Shown here piece after piece: positions 23,330 through 36,066 of a stretch of 64,000 nt of DNA. The position numbers were made by a program, and so were the translations under genes. Numbering within the stretch: position 1 is the first letter of the stretch; every line of letters starts with the position of its first letter. The notes below the pieces were generated by a model. That model was given only the letters and a program-made list of their open reading frames with translations. It did not search any database and was not told the origin of the DNA. Source of the DNA: Oncomelania hupensis. Its lineage: Eukaryota; Mollusca; Gastropoda; Littorinimorpha; Pomatiopsidae. Where the stretch lies: contig CM072511.1 of NCBI GenBank assembly GCA_036898135.1, positions 79,971,262 to 80,035,261 on the forward strand, read 5' to 3'.

Positions 23330-24680
23330 ATCATTTTATTCCTAAAGCCACATATAAACATTTGGTAAAAGGAGGGAGGGGCTTACCTCAAAGAGAAATA
23401 ATGGTGAAATCAACCTCATAAGAGACCCATTAGACCGACTGTGGTTTAATCAATCTCAACGAGTCACATTAGAATGAAGTCAGCTTGGTGCCCCTCTTCC
23501 CTCCCTCTGCAATACACTGTATAGGATCAATGCTCCTAAACCAATATGAGTGTGACTGATTGAGAAATAACACAAGCACTAGAAAGTTCACCCGATCAAC
23601 CATCTACAAATGTACATGTCATGGGTTTTAGACTCAAGATGAAGCTAACATATAATGGCTGAAATTTTGGAAGGGAAAAAGGGGGAGGGAGGAGGATTTT
23701 GGATAGAGGTGAAACAATGATATTATTAACAAAGACGCGTAATCAGGGAGGAAAACAATTACTGCATCTAACAGGACCAAGGTTCCTTTTCAGGCCTGCG
23801 TTGTTCCCTTGCCATTCTCTAATCATTTCCAAAATAGAATGCAGATGAACAAGGCGATTGCATGCATGGATCTCCAAATACTGAGTATCCGAAAGAAAGC
23901 CATTGTAAGGCTCAACACATATAATACAGCAAGGTGTGGGGTTGGTCCATTGGGTCTCTGATGGTCTGTATGTCGCTATAACAGTCTTTTTCTTGTATAA
24001 AGATGGAACACTCCAGACTGCGACGCTAGAACAAAGAGGTATACGAATAACGCAAATCTGCAAGTGCAATAATAGGTCATTGTTTCTTGTTCCAGGATAA
24101 GAGTACTGCACTGTATAATCTCATAAAACAGCTTTCTATTGATTTTATAATTACTAATTTGGCACGCTGAAATACCCTTATTATTTCTGGTATTTTCCAT
24201 TAATAAAATAAAAATAAATGTTTTTTTTTTAAAATTGAAATTATTGATCTCATATAAAATCATCTTTGGGTTTTTTTCAATAAAAGTTAATCTAAGTAGA
24301 TTTATGTGTTACCGTGTTTTCTCCTGATTGAGAAGTCCATGTCATTAATGTCAATGTACATGTTTTTCTTTTTATTTCTCGGAAATTAAGCCAATCCTCA
24401 TTTTCCTAAGTTTGTTAACTTTTGAAACGTGAGACGAGTTGTTTGTGGTCACCGAGTAAAATAGAAAGATCGGTAACTTCAAAATAATCAAGATGATACC
24501 ACTAGCTCTCTTGAAAGGGAAACCCCGCAAAACCATGTACGTTTCTCAATTGCACTGATGTTTTCTTTCTCATTTCTGCCTTACTTTCGTGCTGCGAATG
24601 GGCTATAAAACTCAAAGCACAATCAATGTTTTTAAAAGTTCCTTGCTTATATGAAATTTTGTCTAATTCTCTCTACCTCC
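23330..24680. other. Intergenic DNA, no gene recognised
   Basis: Frames of 95-122 codons around 23743-24263 (minus) show no recognisable domain. Nothing else is seen. Confidence 0.45.
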
Positions 24681-24681
24681 A

Positions 24682-24823
<142 letters not shown>

Positions 24824-25091
24824 CAACTAAGTTAAGTTAAAGTAATGCTATAAAAAACCAGTCTTGCAACCTCTGTTATATTATTAGAGATGATAACTCT
24901 TTGCCGGTTCCGGACTCATGAATAAAGAGAAGATCAGGTTTGTTATTTTCGCAACCCGTTCAGTCCTCACGGAGCAGTAAATAGAACTCTCGAGGTCTAG
25001 AATATACCAGGTTTCTTTGAAACTTCAAAGTTCGTACGATATTTATGTTGTCTAACTTCTTCATCCCTCATTAACGAAGTTAAGTTAAAGT

Positions 25092-25863
25092 TCAGAACAA
25101 CAATCGACGTGCGTCAAAGACGTCTACTCTCTCCAACACTCTTCATCATCTTCCTGGAGCGCATCGTGTCAGATACCCTTGCAGATCACGAAGGCACAGT
25201 CAGCATGGAGGGTAGAGCATTCTCCAACCTCCTTTTTGCGGAATACATTGATGGATTGGGTGGAGAGGAACAAGAACTTGAACAGCTGGTACAGAGGCTT
25301 GACACCACCTCCAGAGCCTTTGGAATGGAAATAATTGCAGAGAAGACCAAAATGATGACCAAGGCACATCCCTCAACATGGTATATAGCTTCAAATATTT
25401 AGGAGCCATTGTATCAGACAATATGGGTCCCGACAGGAAATCCTATCCAAGATCGCAGAGACAGCTGCTGTCCTGACAAAGTTGAAACCCATTTGGAAAG
25501 ACAAGACCATCAGTCTACACTCCAAGGTAAGGATGCTGCGCTCCTTTGTAATCTCCATCTTCCTATACGCTTGCGAAACATGGACCCTCACAGCAGACCT
25601 ACAACTAAGAATACAAAGTATGGAGATGATGTGCAACAGAAGACTTCTGAGCATTTCCTATACCCAGCACATCACCAACGACAATGTCCGACAGACCATC
25701 ACAAAGGTCACTGGACAACACGATGCCGTGCTCACAGTGGTGAAGAAGCGGAAACTCCGATGGTACGGCAACGTCACCATAGCATCAGGTCTTGCAAAGA
25801 CCGTCCTGCGAGGCACGGTGCAAGGAGGCAGAAGAAGAGGGAGACATTAAGGGATAGGATAGG
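25092..25863 (+). pseudogene. RTE-like LINE fragment with internal deletion
   Basis: 5'-truncated reverse transcriptase copy. It starts at TCAGAACAACAATCG, inside the polymerase. Visible: decayed motif B (VRQRRLLSPTLF against VRQGCLLSPTLF at 40.6 kb), decayed catalytic motif (FAEYIDGL against FADDIDGL), then after frameshifts the C-terminal block LYACETWTLTADLQ and VVKKRKLRWYG. About 140 bases present in the 39.7 kb copy, coding for the C-terminus, are missing just before the tail GGATAGGATAGGA. A 10-bp direct repeat AAGTTAAAGT flanks it (25082-25091 and 25864-25873), so insertion by target-primed reverse transcription is well supported. The RTE assignment rests on motif style. Confidence 0.88.
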
Positions 25864-25873
25864 AAGTTAAAGT

Positions 25874-28190
25874 AATACTTTAAAAAAGGTTGGAGTCATG
25901 CATGTCGCAAAATAAATGCCCATGTGTGAACAGACAATGTTTTGAAAGTTCGTTGTTTGGTACTATAGTGTCTATCTCACTTACTTTTCTCTGATTTTAG
26001 AAAGCTATGCTAAAATACTATTCAAAGGTCTTAGGAGCTTAGCTTGTAAACACGTTTTTATTTAGCTCCAACAGGGTGAGAGGATTAAAGAGGCAGCTGC
26101 TTCCCATAAAGCAAAACTAAAGAATGAAGCTCGAAGACGAAAACACTTTGTTCATTTCAACCACCCACGGAGCGAAAGACCGACATTAAACAGCGGAAAT
26201 ACTGCAGGAAAAAATCACAAAGGATTAATCTAAAGAATCTGCACAAACTCCAGAAAGGAGAAGAGATCCAATTTTATTGTCAAAACTACAAGCAACAATT
26301 ATGGCGCTCTCCACAATTCAAAACATTTCAATTTCATATTTTCATAATAACCATCATTGCTCCAGAAATAATAAATAAATAAAATTCCATTTAATCGTTT
26401 TCGTATATATGCGTTTCGCGAGCGAACAGCTGATAGAATTTTTAAAACAAAAGAACTGTGGGGTTAGATACCAGTATTCCAAATTTAACATTTGCTTTCC
26501 GTAACAATTTTATCTTGGTAGAATAAACTTATATTTTGTGTAATATTTCCTTCAGTCATTTAATTCAGCGTTTAAGAGTCAGAGTTGGTTTGTTTTTCAA
26601 ACTTTCACACTAGTTAGTTTGATCATAGAGAGTGCCGACATTTAAACACAAGACAGATAATCACGCGACCCTTTTAAACACGGACACTTAATAAAAGCAT
26701 CAGATAACCATAGGCACAGAAAACCACACGACAGATAAACCTGTGGACAGATAATCAAAGCGACAGATTAACACAAGAATTTTAAACACATGATATACAA
26801 TCACAACAAAATAACATTGTATTAAAAACTCACAACATTTCATGATTCAGAAGCAATGGCGCATAAGGTTATAAAAACAATGGCCGACAGAAAGACGAAC
26901 GAGTGATGTTAAGAGGTTGATGAGTATGTTCTCGAGTTTTGTTGCTGACGATACTAATGTCTTCAAATGAGCATTACCTTGTAACTCTGATACATTTTAA
27001 AACGTCAATATATTTCTCAATTCTCTGTGTAAGAGACAAGACGTACTGTGCGTCGCGTGCATGCAGAAACTGCAGAATACAAATCAAGCAATGCACACGT
27101 CAAACAGAAAGGAGAACGATAGCTGCTGGAAGCGAGAAGCACTAGGAAAATGTCTGGAACGGTATAGAATGCATGCGCAAAAGGTTCGCCATACTCAAAA
27201 TCAAACCCACGCAAGCCCAAGATAATCACTCGCTGCAAGGTTGCGCCCCGTAAAACGCAATAAACCACAGCAGAGCAGCTTTCAATTGGCACAGTGAAAT
27301 ACAATTATCTTTAAATTCCGTTTCCAAATAGCAAAGTCTGTCGCTCAATTCATCTGTTTCTGCCTTTCCAACCTGATAGAGCCAATCAACAAGTGCATTT
27401 TAGACACACCTCTCTAATATTTTCCTATATTCTACGGTGGACGGGGCAATGAGCATTGGATTTTCCGTATATGTTCATTCTCCACCGTATATGTTCATTC
27501 CCCAAAGCTGAACAGTTTGAAGTGAAAGTCCCAAAGCTGCTAAACTGACCACCTGGAAAACGATGCGTTACTTATTAATAAAGCATCGTGCGGCAAACGT
27601 TTCGTTTCGACTCGGCGCTGGAAATGTTTTATCTCAAAATTGATCTATTAACAAGTTTACGTAAAAGGCCAGGTTTTACTTCATTAGCTCAAAACTTCAC
27701 AAAGCTTTACTTTGCTAAACCTGCCTCGCCTCACCCCCAACCCTCCAAGTATTCTTGTTCAGAAAACTGATAGTTTTTCTGTTAATCCTTTCTTGTCAAT
27801 TGTTGATTGGTCTACTCTTTTACTTTTTTCCTTTCAAGGGTTACTGATTTTGTTTTATTCTCTCCAAACACCACACAGTAGCTGATGACTGTTTAACTGC
27901 GTCAAACTGACAAGCAAAGGCCAACGAGATAAACCTTCAAGGCTTTAAACCTAAGGAACCCACATATATCAGCTCTTTGACGAAGCGAGCTACAGGTGAC
28001 GAGAACATAAACAAGCCCTAACGAAAACACCAAAGAGAAAGAGGAAACAAGCAGTGGCCTATAGGAGAGAAAGGTCTTCATAGTTGGAAGAACGACGCAA
28101 GAGAAATAGATGGACCGAAGGGAAGTATTTTGCAAGCGATAAAGAAAGACACAAAGAAGAAGAAGAAGACAACGACGACAAAGTTGTTAT
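25874..28190. other. Intergenic DNA, no gene recognised
   Basis: AT-rich. A loose minisatellite built on ACAGATAA words lies at 26650-26775, and CCGTATATGTTCATTC is repeated at about 27467-27502. Short frames at 27017-27304 and 27902-28135 are unrecognised. Confidence 0.5.
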
Positions 28191-28218
28191 TTCATTTATT
28201 TATGTTCTTTAATCGTTC

Positions 28219-28260
28219 TTATATAGCGCTTTCTCCTGCTCAAGAGCTGATCAAGGCGCA
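28219..28260 (-). mobile_element. SINE/LINE 3'-end fragment
   Basis: TTATATAGCGCTTTCTCC then CTCAAGAGCTGATCAAGGCG is the complement of the GCGCTATATAA tail and the preceding CTTGAGCAGCTCTTGAG block seen at 4595-4630. Confidence 0.65.
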
Positions 28261-28286
28261 ATTTTTATTTATCAGATTAATATAAA

Positions 28287-28612
<326 letters not shown>

Positions 28613-28798
28613 AGATTTATATAGCGCACATATCTTACACAAAAAACAGTAATTCAAGGCGCATTCACACATAAAATAGAAAATGGTACATAGAAAAATG
28701 ATAAAACAATGGATGACCCATCATAAAGCCAACATGAATATATAAAAAATTATGGTGTAGGAAAAAAATACCCCACCCTTACACATCAAACACACACG

Positions 28799-28858
<60 letters not shown>

Positions 28859-29397
28859 ACACACTGTGGTAGGTCTGTAGAGGCTGTGCAAACCGGTCAG
28901 CGCAAGTGAGATCAAACTAGCCACTACTGTGGAAACAAATGGGTTCTGAGGGCAGTTTTGAAAGATGATACAGATTGTTTCTGAAGGAGTGAAAGAAGTC
29001 GTGAATTCCAGTTGACGGGAGCTTGATATAAGAAAGAGCGCTGACCGGTTGACACAAGCCTAGTTCGAGGCACTTTGAGTTGGAGGCGGTCGTCGGCAGA
29101 GCGAAGATCTCTTGATGGGCTGTACAGAGTGAGTAGGTCAGAGAGGAGCAATTCCATGAATGCATTTGTTTATAAGGAGATTGATCTTGTATTTAATGCG
29201 GTCTGCAACAGGAAGAAAGTGTAGTTGTTTTAAGAGTGAAGTGATTTGGTCTCGTCTTTTCTTTCGAAGGACAAGGCGGGCTGAAATGTTCTGAATGCGT
29301 TGGAGTTTAGATAAGGGTGTGGATGGAAGGTCAGCAAGAAGTGAACTGCAGTAGTTAGTACGAGAGAGTATGGTTGAGGTGACTAGTTTGGCGGTTG
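28613..29397 (-). pseudogene. CR1/L2-like LINE 3' part
   Basis: Minus strand, 5' to 3': the thumb region LVTSTILSRTNYCSSLLADL, then LQRIQNISARLVLRKK and FLPVADRIKYKINLL, a frameshift near 29145, then LLTLYSPSRDLRSADDRLQL and the C-terminal APVNWNSRLLSLL ... SSFKTALRTHLF typical of CR1/L2 ends, with the stop near 28924. The 3' UTR runs to GCGCC TTGAATTACTG ... GTGCGCTATATAAAT and the (ATT)n array. That tail matches the SINE tails in this window. The upstream limit is exactly the edge of a solo LTR; no earlier polymerase sequence reappears beyond the LTR. Confidence 0.88.
28798..28857. repeat. CA microsatellite inside the LINE 3' UTR
   Basis: (CA)n between the LINE stop and its tail. Confidence 0.95.
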
Positions 29398-30031
29398 TGT
29401 TACGTTTAAGACGCGCACGATAGATCCGATCGTTTTATTTTGCAAAGCATGAAATAACGGAGTGCATTTACCTTTGAGTTGATTTTGCGTTGTTGTTAGA
29501 AGAAGCTTTGTATAATGTTGATAATTTTCGTCGGTCGATATTATTGGAGAATTTTCTAGAATTGTTTACTATCAATCAAAGCATTTAGATGAATGTAGTA
29601 ATAGCTAAGAGATTCTTCTAACCTAAATAAGGTTATATGACGTAAGATAGTGCATAGTTCCGGTGACGAGTTTTATTTTGATTGGGTGTTATTGCGTCAT
29701 GCTGGAATGTTCGAACTTTCTCTCGATTATAGAGAGATTATATAAGGGATGCACTGTGTCTGCTTAAAAAGTAAAAAAGTGAAAGTTTATGATCTTTGAA
29801 GTGATTTTCGGAAAGCGATCTTGTATGCAGTTGGTGTATGCTGAATAAAGTAGGAAAACTTCATACGACGACTCCTGCCTTGTTGCAAAAGTGAACAGCT
29901 TGCATGGATAAATGAACCTTGGTTGAACAGCAACAAGCAGCACTTTGATTCATTTTTGTTATAGATATAGCGCTTGCACAAATAAGTGCATCCTCTTTTG
30001 TGCCTAATTGCTGCACGTAACAAGTGTAACA
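29398..30031 (+). mobile_element. Solo LTR, copy 1
   Basis: Starts TGTTACG and ends GTGTAACA, about 634 bp, homologous along its length to 58005-58641: CGATAGATC, TTATTTACCTTTGA-like, TTGTTGTTAG, GTATGACGTAAG-like, GCAGTTGGTGTATGCTGAATAAAG, AACTTCATACG. A TATA-like TTATATAAGG and the poly(A) signal AATAAA are in the right order for an LTR promoter and terminator. The bases next to the ends (GGTTG and CAGAT) do not match, so no target duplication is visible. No internal region or second LTR is seen nearby. The superfamily is unknown. Confidence 0.8.
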
Positions 30032-31420
30032 CAGATATGTTAAGCGCTGTTAAGATGCTTTCACAGTTCTGAAGTGTGCCCACATGAATGGCGGCTCTGT
30101 CTTTTCACGCTGCGTAGGTGATAAACGGAGAGTCAGAAAAGCTATTAACACGTGGATTTTTTTTTTCAGAGAGGAAGAGAGAGAGAGAAAAACAGACAGA
30201 CAGTGACAGAGAGAAACAGACAGACAGACAATGACAGAGAGAGACAGACAGACATACAGAGAGAAGCACCACTGCAGCGTTTATGTTCTTCAGAGAAACA
30301 TTAAAAAGTTTCAAGTTGAGAAAAATAATAAGCAAAACTTCTGGGTTAAGAGATAGAATAAACTTGAATCCTAAACAACATTTGCGTAACACCCTAGATC
30401 GAATGTACATCTTTTAACAATCTCCCAAAAGGGTTTCCAAAATGGCTTTAAAGAAACAGTTACAATATGCAATTAGTACATTACTAATCTTACCAGCACA
30501 ATGAACCACCGAAAGCATTTGACCGAATTCGCAATTTAGCCCGAGCCACTCAAAGACGCACATTTGCTGGGAATGTGTGCAATAGGTAACATAGTAAGCC
30601 ATTACACATGGGAATTCTAGATCTACTTGAAACAATGAAAGAATGGTTTTACAGTACTTCTACCACACCCAAATTCAACTTCATGTCAATATTACCGCCA
30701 TGTCCTGGAAATGTGAAAAGGTTACAATTTTCAAGGTTTATTACGCAATATTCTACTAGCATTTCGAAGTAAAAATATACCTGTTCCTTTTGTAGACTAA
30801 CGACATAACCTCAATGGAAAAAAAAGCAACATAATTTCAAGAACGGCAACAGCAGGTGTGAATCTTTTGGACAAAAATAAGATTCAGGAACCTAGGTACG
30901 GGACCTGAAAACCTGGAATAAAAGGTGTTGAACCTCTACGAACCTTCCAGTAAAGACAGGCAATAGCATCACCTCGCGAGTCTTGCAAAGGACTTCTAGA
31001 CACAGTCATTACGCGTCACTCAACACCACAGGCACACAATACTCCCGTTTGATTACTTCACAATCAACACCTTAATGGCCCCTGTTCGTTACACATTGTA
31101 GTATATTAATCTGTTGGGCGCACATGCTTTTGTTCTAAGGGCAACAAGCAATTTCTTTCTTTAGCAGACCATATTTTGAACGTTTGCAAAACCTAGACAC
31201 ACAAGTTAACAATCATCTCTTAGCGTGAACTACATGTTATAATATACATTTTTGAGCAATTTTTATTGCGATTTCAGACGTACTTTAAGCCTTCAAGTCG
31301 ACCGTTAAATTGTACATGTGACTAACTCTATATAAAACTTATAAATCTTCGTTTACCAAACCTGGCCAGTCTCAAGTAAACTGAGGACTAGCAATTATAA
31401 ATCCTTGCCAACACCAACTC
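30032..31420. other. Intergenic DNA with CAGA/GA tract
   Basis: A GA/ACAG tract lies at 30168-30264. Otherwise AT-rich; no gene recognised. Confidence 0.5.
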
Positions 31421-31675
31421 CAGCTCAAAGAGTTATTCAAGGCGCTGGCCCAAGTTGCCCACTTGCTGCTTGATTCACAACGACTAACTTTCAGGCAACT
31501 GAGAAATTATCAACGAACGAAGGAGGATAGGACATAGTTTTGGCTTTGTGCACGATTTTTTGTATATTTATCTGGCACACCCCCGTTTAGGATCATGAGC
31601 GTTAGGATCATTAAAAGCCTGTTTGATGCCGACATGCGTATACAAGATTAGATTTCGGTTTATACTCTTAACAAC
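31421..31675 (-). mobile_element. SINE family A, degenerate copy
   Basis: CAAGGCGCTGGCCC, CATGAGCGTTAGGATC and ATTTCGGTTTATACTC align in minus order with the full copies, with many substitutions. Head and tail are not recognisable. Confidence 0.6.
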
Positions 31676-33253
31676 ACTGCGGGTCTTTATCGTAAGGCTA
31701 GGTACTTCCTTTTGTAGCCGAGCAGAGTATTTGACTCCCGCCTGTCGTCCACCACCTTTAGGACACGTTGCAACCTGAACAGTTATATTTTATTTATCCC
31801 TCGTAAGAGGGACATAAAAATATTTGTGAAGCGTGTTGATAGTAAACCGGTTTCTGGCTACTAATGCCACGACACTCTCTGCACAGTCACTGCCACTGAC
31901 TTGCATAAAATGCCTGCCGACAATGTGTTCCTGCTCACCTCCAAAAGCAGAAGACGAATGGTCTGCCATGGAGAACAAATGTCGTGTTGCCTTGTCCTGC
32001 ATAATCTAATGGCCACTCCAAAGGATTCTGCACAATAGGAGGCACCCAAGTCTAGTCTAATCAACAAATGGAATGTAGACAACCTCTCTCCCAAGCTTGA
32101 TCCAGACGACTTCCATTCCGCCACACTTTAGTCCACTTATCCATGATGAAAATATCAATGTGATATTAGAGGTCATGAACAGCTCTATCGTTTATCATAT
32201 TTTATTTAGTTTTGAAATTTTTATATTGACTGCATCCTGTACCATCATAGCAATTTGTCTGATCATGGTTGGTCATTATAAAACAATATTTCATTTTCTT
32301 ATCAGCATTAAGTTCTTGGCTTGTAGTAAAGAAAACATGCCATGTGATCATGAGTAATAGGGCAAACGGCCCATTAAGCTCGAATAACTGAATAAATCAA
32401 TACAGAATAAATAAATGTGTAATTCAAACAAAAGACGCGAAAACGGATATTTTTAAATGCTAAATTTCAATGCACGTTCTGGAATTACAGTAAACAAAAC
32501 CATCGAAGTGTAATGTTTTTAGAAGGACGTTTCATGTCCCCAAATAACGACAAAAACAATGGAGATTTTCAATGATTTTTAATCTTCACTCCATCATTCA
32601 CATTGTTGTAGAATTGTTTTCTTCTTGATTTAACTGGTCTTGTAAATATACAATACAACGGGTAAATGGGAATTGCCGATTTGTCAATATCTTGAAATGG
32701 TTTAGTCCTGATTTAAATACTATTTACACTGGTCAGAAAAGAACAGAAATTCTTGTTTCATCTGGCTTTGTGGGTGGTGGAAACAAAATGCAAGTGTGAC
32801 AAGAGATCATTGATCAATTACTTTTTTTAAAACTTAAAGTCCTGTTTTATGTATTATTTACATTGACCAGAAAAGATCTTACTAGTTTCATCTGGTTATG
32901 GACAAAGAAAACGAGTTCTATTGGTGCAGGCTGCTGAGTGTTGGAGACAAATCTCCACCCCTCTCCTGCACACACACACGTAAGCGCGCGCACGCAAATA
33001 CCACACACACACCCACACACATCATTAAATGTTTTGCACTTCTTTTTTTTTTTAGTGGAGCTGCGGAGGACCTAATGGCTGTGATCTCATTCAAGAACGG
33101 TGGAAAGCTATTTGGTAAATGACTCAGCTTATTTAGTCTTGGGTTTGCCCCGGCAAAAAATCCAGGTTATAACAGAGCGCAACACTCACAAAAAACAAAG
33201 TGGCCGCTGATAATATAAAAGAAATGGATGAGAATTTATATGATGGATGAGGG
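31676..33253. other. Intergenic DNA with an old duplication and CA tract
   Basis: About 32703-32770 and 32845-32905 share TATTTACA, GACCAGAAAAGA-like and GTTTCATCTGG words, an old duplication. A CA/CG tract lies at 32968-33024. A frame at 32097-32357 includes a hydrophobic stretch but no family pattern. Confidence 0.45.
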
Positions 33254-33277
33254 TTGCACTTTAAGAAGTTGGGAGAG

Positions 33278-33392
33278 CTTCTGTTGACCCTTAAGACGAT
33301 GGAAGAGATTATGTTGACCCCTAAGACGATGGAAAAGATCCTGTTGACCCTTAACCTTATGAAGGGAGTCCATATAACCCTTAATCCTTGTG
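33278..33392 (+). repeat. 30-bp minisatellite
   Basis: About three and a half units of a 30-bp repeat beginning GTTGACCCTTAAGACGATGG. Because the unit is divisible by three, the frame across it stays open and reads as a 10-residue peptide repeat; I do not take it for a gene. Confidence 0.8.
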
Positions 33393-33939
33393 GTTTTTTT
33401 AACAGAGAAGTCTACGGCACTTTAAAAAAAAGTAATTCGCACAATAAGTCATTTTAAGGTACATACTGGAATAAGTGTTGTGATCTAATAATTATGTGAC
33501 AGTAGTATTGTTACAATACTACAGGTATTTGGTAATCAACAAACAAACCGATCAAAGAAAACCCGAAAAGTGCTCTCTTCGGATCGATAAAATGTGCATT
33601 TATTAGGTACTAGTGCAATATCAGACTTGGAAAGTCTGAAGTCTGTGTGCAATATTAATAACATGGAATATGATCCGTTCACCTCTGACGCTACTGGAAA
33701 GTTCACAGCAAGGGCTATAGTTATGATTCTCTTTACGCTTCTGTTGGAAGTTTGATAGGAGTACAAGGAGAGTCCATACCATAGCAAGGCTCTCGCTAGT
33801 ACTTTGGTACATTGGTACATAGAAAGTCTTTGCTGTATACAAAATTGGTGAATGTGTCCAAGAATACAAAGTGTGCACATTCATTCACGGAACGAATGGA
33901 ACACATACGACCAGATTTTGGATTATTATATTATATCGC

Positions 33940-34205
33940 TCTTATATAGCGCTTTTTGGAGCTCAAGAGCTGCTCAAGGCGCTGGCCGACATAGGATCCA
34001 ACCCAAGCTACCCGAGACACCCACTGGCTGCTTTACGCGCATCGTCTAACGACCCATACAACTAAGTTCCATCCTGCGCGTGGTGTGGTGGAGACGGGAC
34101 CTAGAACTTACCGCTCTAGTGTGAGGATCTTTTGAAGTCTGTGCGATGGAATGCGTGCGCGTACAGATTAGACCTTGGTTTTCACTCAAATCCGAAGAAG
34201 TACAA
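33940..34205 (-). mobile_element. SINE family A copy
   Basis: Tail complement TTATATAGCGCTTTTTGGAG, then CTCAAGGCGCTGGCCGA, ATAGGATCCAACCC, CGAGACACCCACTGG and GACCTTGGTTTTCACTC in the order of a minus-strand copy. Ends before the tRNA-like head. Confidence 0.78.
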
Positions 34206-34649
34206 AGAAAATAGGCTCGAAGGGCGATAAACCAACGTTGAGAGTTTATCCTCAACCCCACTCCACCCCACCCTCCTCCTAAGCTAAGGGCCGAATCATG
34301 TTATGACGCTTCGGATGCTCATCCCCATTTACATAACACTCTCGCCTCCAGGACTAAACTTTCGTTATGATACCTCGGATGATTCTCCTCTTCCTTTATC
34401 AGCACATCAAACAACCTGGTTATTTTGACAAAAGTAGGGAGGCCTCATGAAACCAGTTCGCAGCCGAATGTCAAGCAGCTTTTACGACGAGTGCAGAACC
34501 GAGCGAGTTCTAATAGTAATTGCTGACGACACTGTCACCTTTAGAATTTCTCAAGAGTATAAGATAGCAATATTTGATTAGATTGGTCAAAGACATTAAA
34601 CAGCTCGGAAAACAAAAAGAACATTGGAAGTGGATGGAAATTAAGGATC

Positions 34650-34730
<81 letters not shown>

Positions 34731-35540
34731 GACAGAGACCAAGACAGACAGACAGAGACAGACAGAAAGACAAAGATAGACACAAACAAAGACAGACAGA
34801 GAGAGACAGACAAAGACAAACCGAAACAGAGAGAGAAAGAGACAGACAGCATGGCCAGTGGGAAGATTGATGAATGGAATCTCATGAATTTCTATTGCGA
34901 CATTCAGTCACTCTTGCTGACGAAGAAGGTCAGAGAATCAACAAAAACTAGAAGCAAACAGGAGTATCTTTCCTTACGAGACAAGTAACGTTTTCGTCTA
35001 TCTTGTTTCAATCTCAATTGTGACTATTATTTTCCAACATCAAAAGACCGTATCGCTGCGAATATTTCAAGTCTGAGTTTGGTCCAGTTAAACCACCAAC
35101 TTCAGGCCGGACGTGGCACAGTTCCCTCTCCCCCATCCTCCCACCAGCAAGCATCCTTGCTGTTTTCCTCACTGTTAACACTATGTTAACCGAAAGTATG
35201 ATTAACATCGAATACAGCAAATAAGGTCGAACGAGTGTTTTACCGTAGGTTTGTGTGCTCCAAGTACACTGATGTAGACCAAAGTGTATTGCAGTGCGAG
35301 CCAATGTGCGAGCGATGTGTGCATGGTGTGCTGAATCTGGATCTTGATACTGAATACTTTGAAAAGATTCATTAAATGAGCGCGTGTAGGACATACAAAA
35401 TGCGATACTATTGCACACATTTTTTCATGTTTGCGCACATTCAGGACCTCAGCACACTTTTTTTTAGCCATGTGCGTCGAAGTGTGTCAAACATGCACGA
35501 AATGCGTGCTCAAGTCAGTCACAACAACATTTAAATGCCA
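34206..35540. other. Intergenic DNA with GA/CAGA tract
   Basis: A (GA)n tract followed by a long imperfect GACAGACA stretch spans 34650-34855. Frames on both strands of it are artefacts. The frame at 35014-35418 (minus, 134 codons) resembles nothing I know. Confidence 0.5.
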
Positions 35541-35583
35541 GAGATAAAGAGAGAGAGAGAGATTTAATTGCCAAAGAGAGAAA

Positions 35584-35664
<81 letters not shown>

Positions 35665-35735
35665 TGAGAGAGAGAGAGAGATATTTAATTGCCAAAAAGA
35701 GAACGAGAGAGAGAGAGAGAGAGGGGGAGGGAGAG
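35541..35735. repeat. Long GA microsatellite
   Basis: (GA)n interrupted by a duplicated ATTTAATTGCCAAA segment near 35561 and 35683. Arg/Glu and Ser/Leu frames are artefacts. Confidence 0.96.
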
Positions 35736-35920
35736 AAGGCCAGATTTGCAACAACAAACAAACGAAAACAAAACAAAATTTGGAGTTTCTACTTCATGCC
35801 GCTTTTGCAAAATCACAATATTGCACTGCTCAGTGCTAGCAAAGAGCTTAATGATAGAAAGAGGGGGAACTTGGTACATAACCGCGAGACGAAAGGTACG
35901 AGTTATGCGCCCTTGTCAGC

Positions 35921-36066
35921 ATGCTGAAAATGGCTCGTGGCAGAAAGTCAAAAGGCGACCGAGTGAAACAGGGCGGTGACTTTTGCACAGCCATCAATTG
36001 CCATAATGCCAGATACAAGAAAAGTGTTGGCAAGTCCTTTTTCAAATTTCCGAGAGCCAAAGAAAG
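35921..36066 (+). CDS. Candidate first coding exon of a THAP-domain protein
   Basis: The frame from ATG (a second in-frame ATG lies at 35930) reads through basic residues to DFCTAINCHNARYKK (Cys22, Cys27) and SFFKFPRAKER. This is the first half of a THAP C2CH zinc finger, which binds DNA in chromatin regulators and in P-element transposases: first Cys pair, then the conserved FxxFP. The second half (Trp and the Cys/His pair) should follow, but the next bases are AG|GTAAAT, a good splice donor; unspliced, the frame stops at 36070. So I read an exon of about 146 bases ending at 36066, phase 2. I could not find the next exon downstream in the window. It may be a real gene's exon or part of a decayed P-like transposon. 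The THAP similarity is seen in the residues; expression and completeness are unknown. Confidence 0.6.

Noticed and set aside
32097..32357. 86-codon frame with a hydrophobic helix, possible receptor exon
   Set aside because: One hydrophobic stretch and an N-x-S site are not enough; no receptor motif and no clear splice sites.
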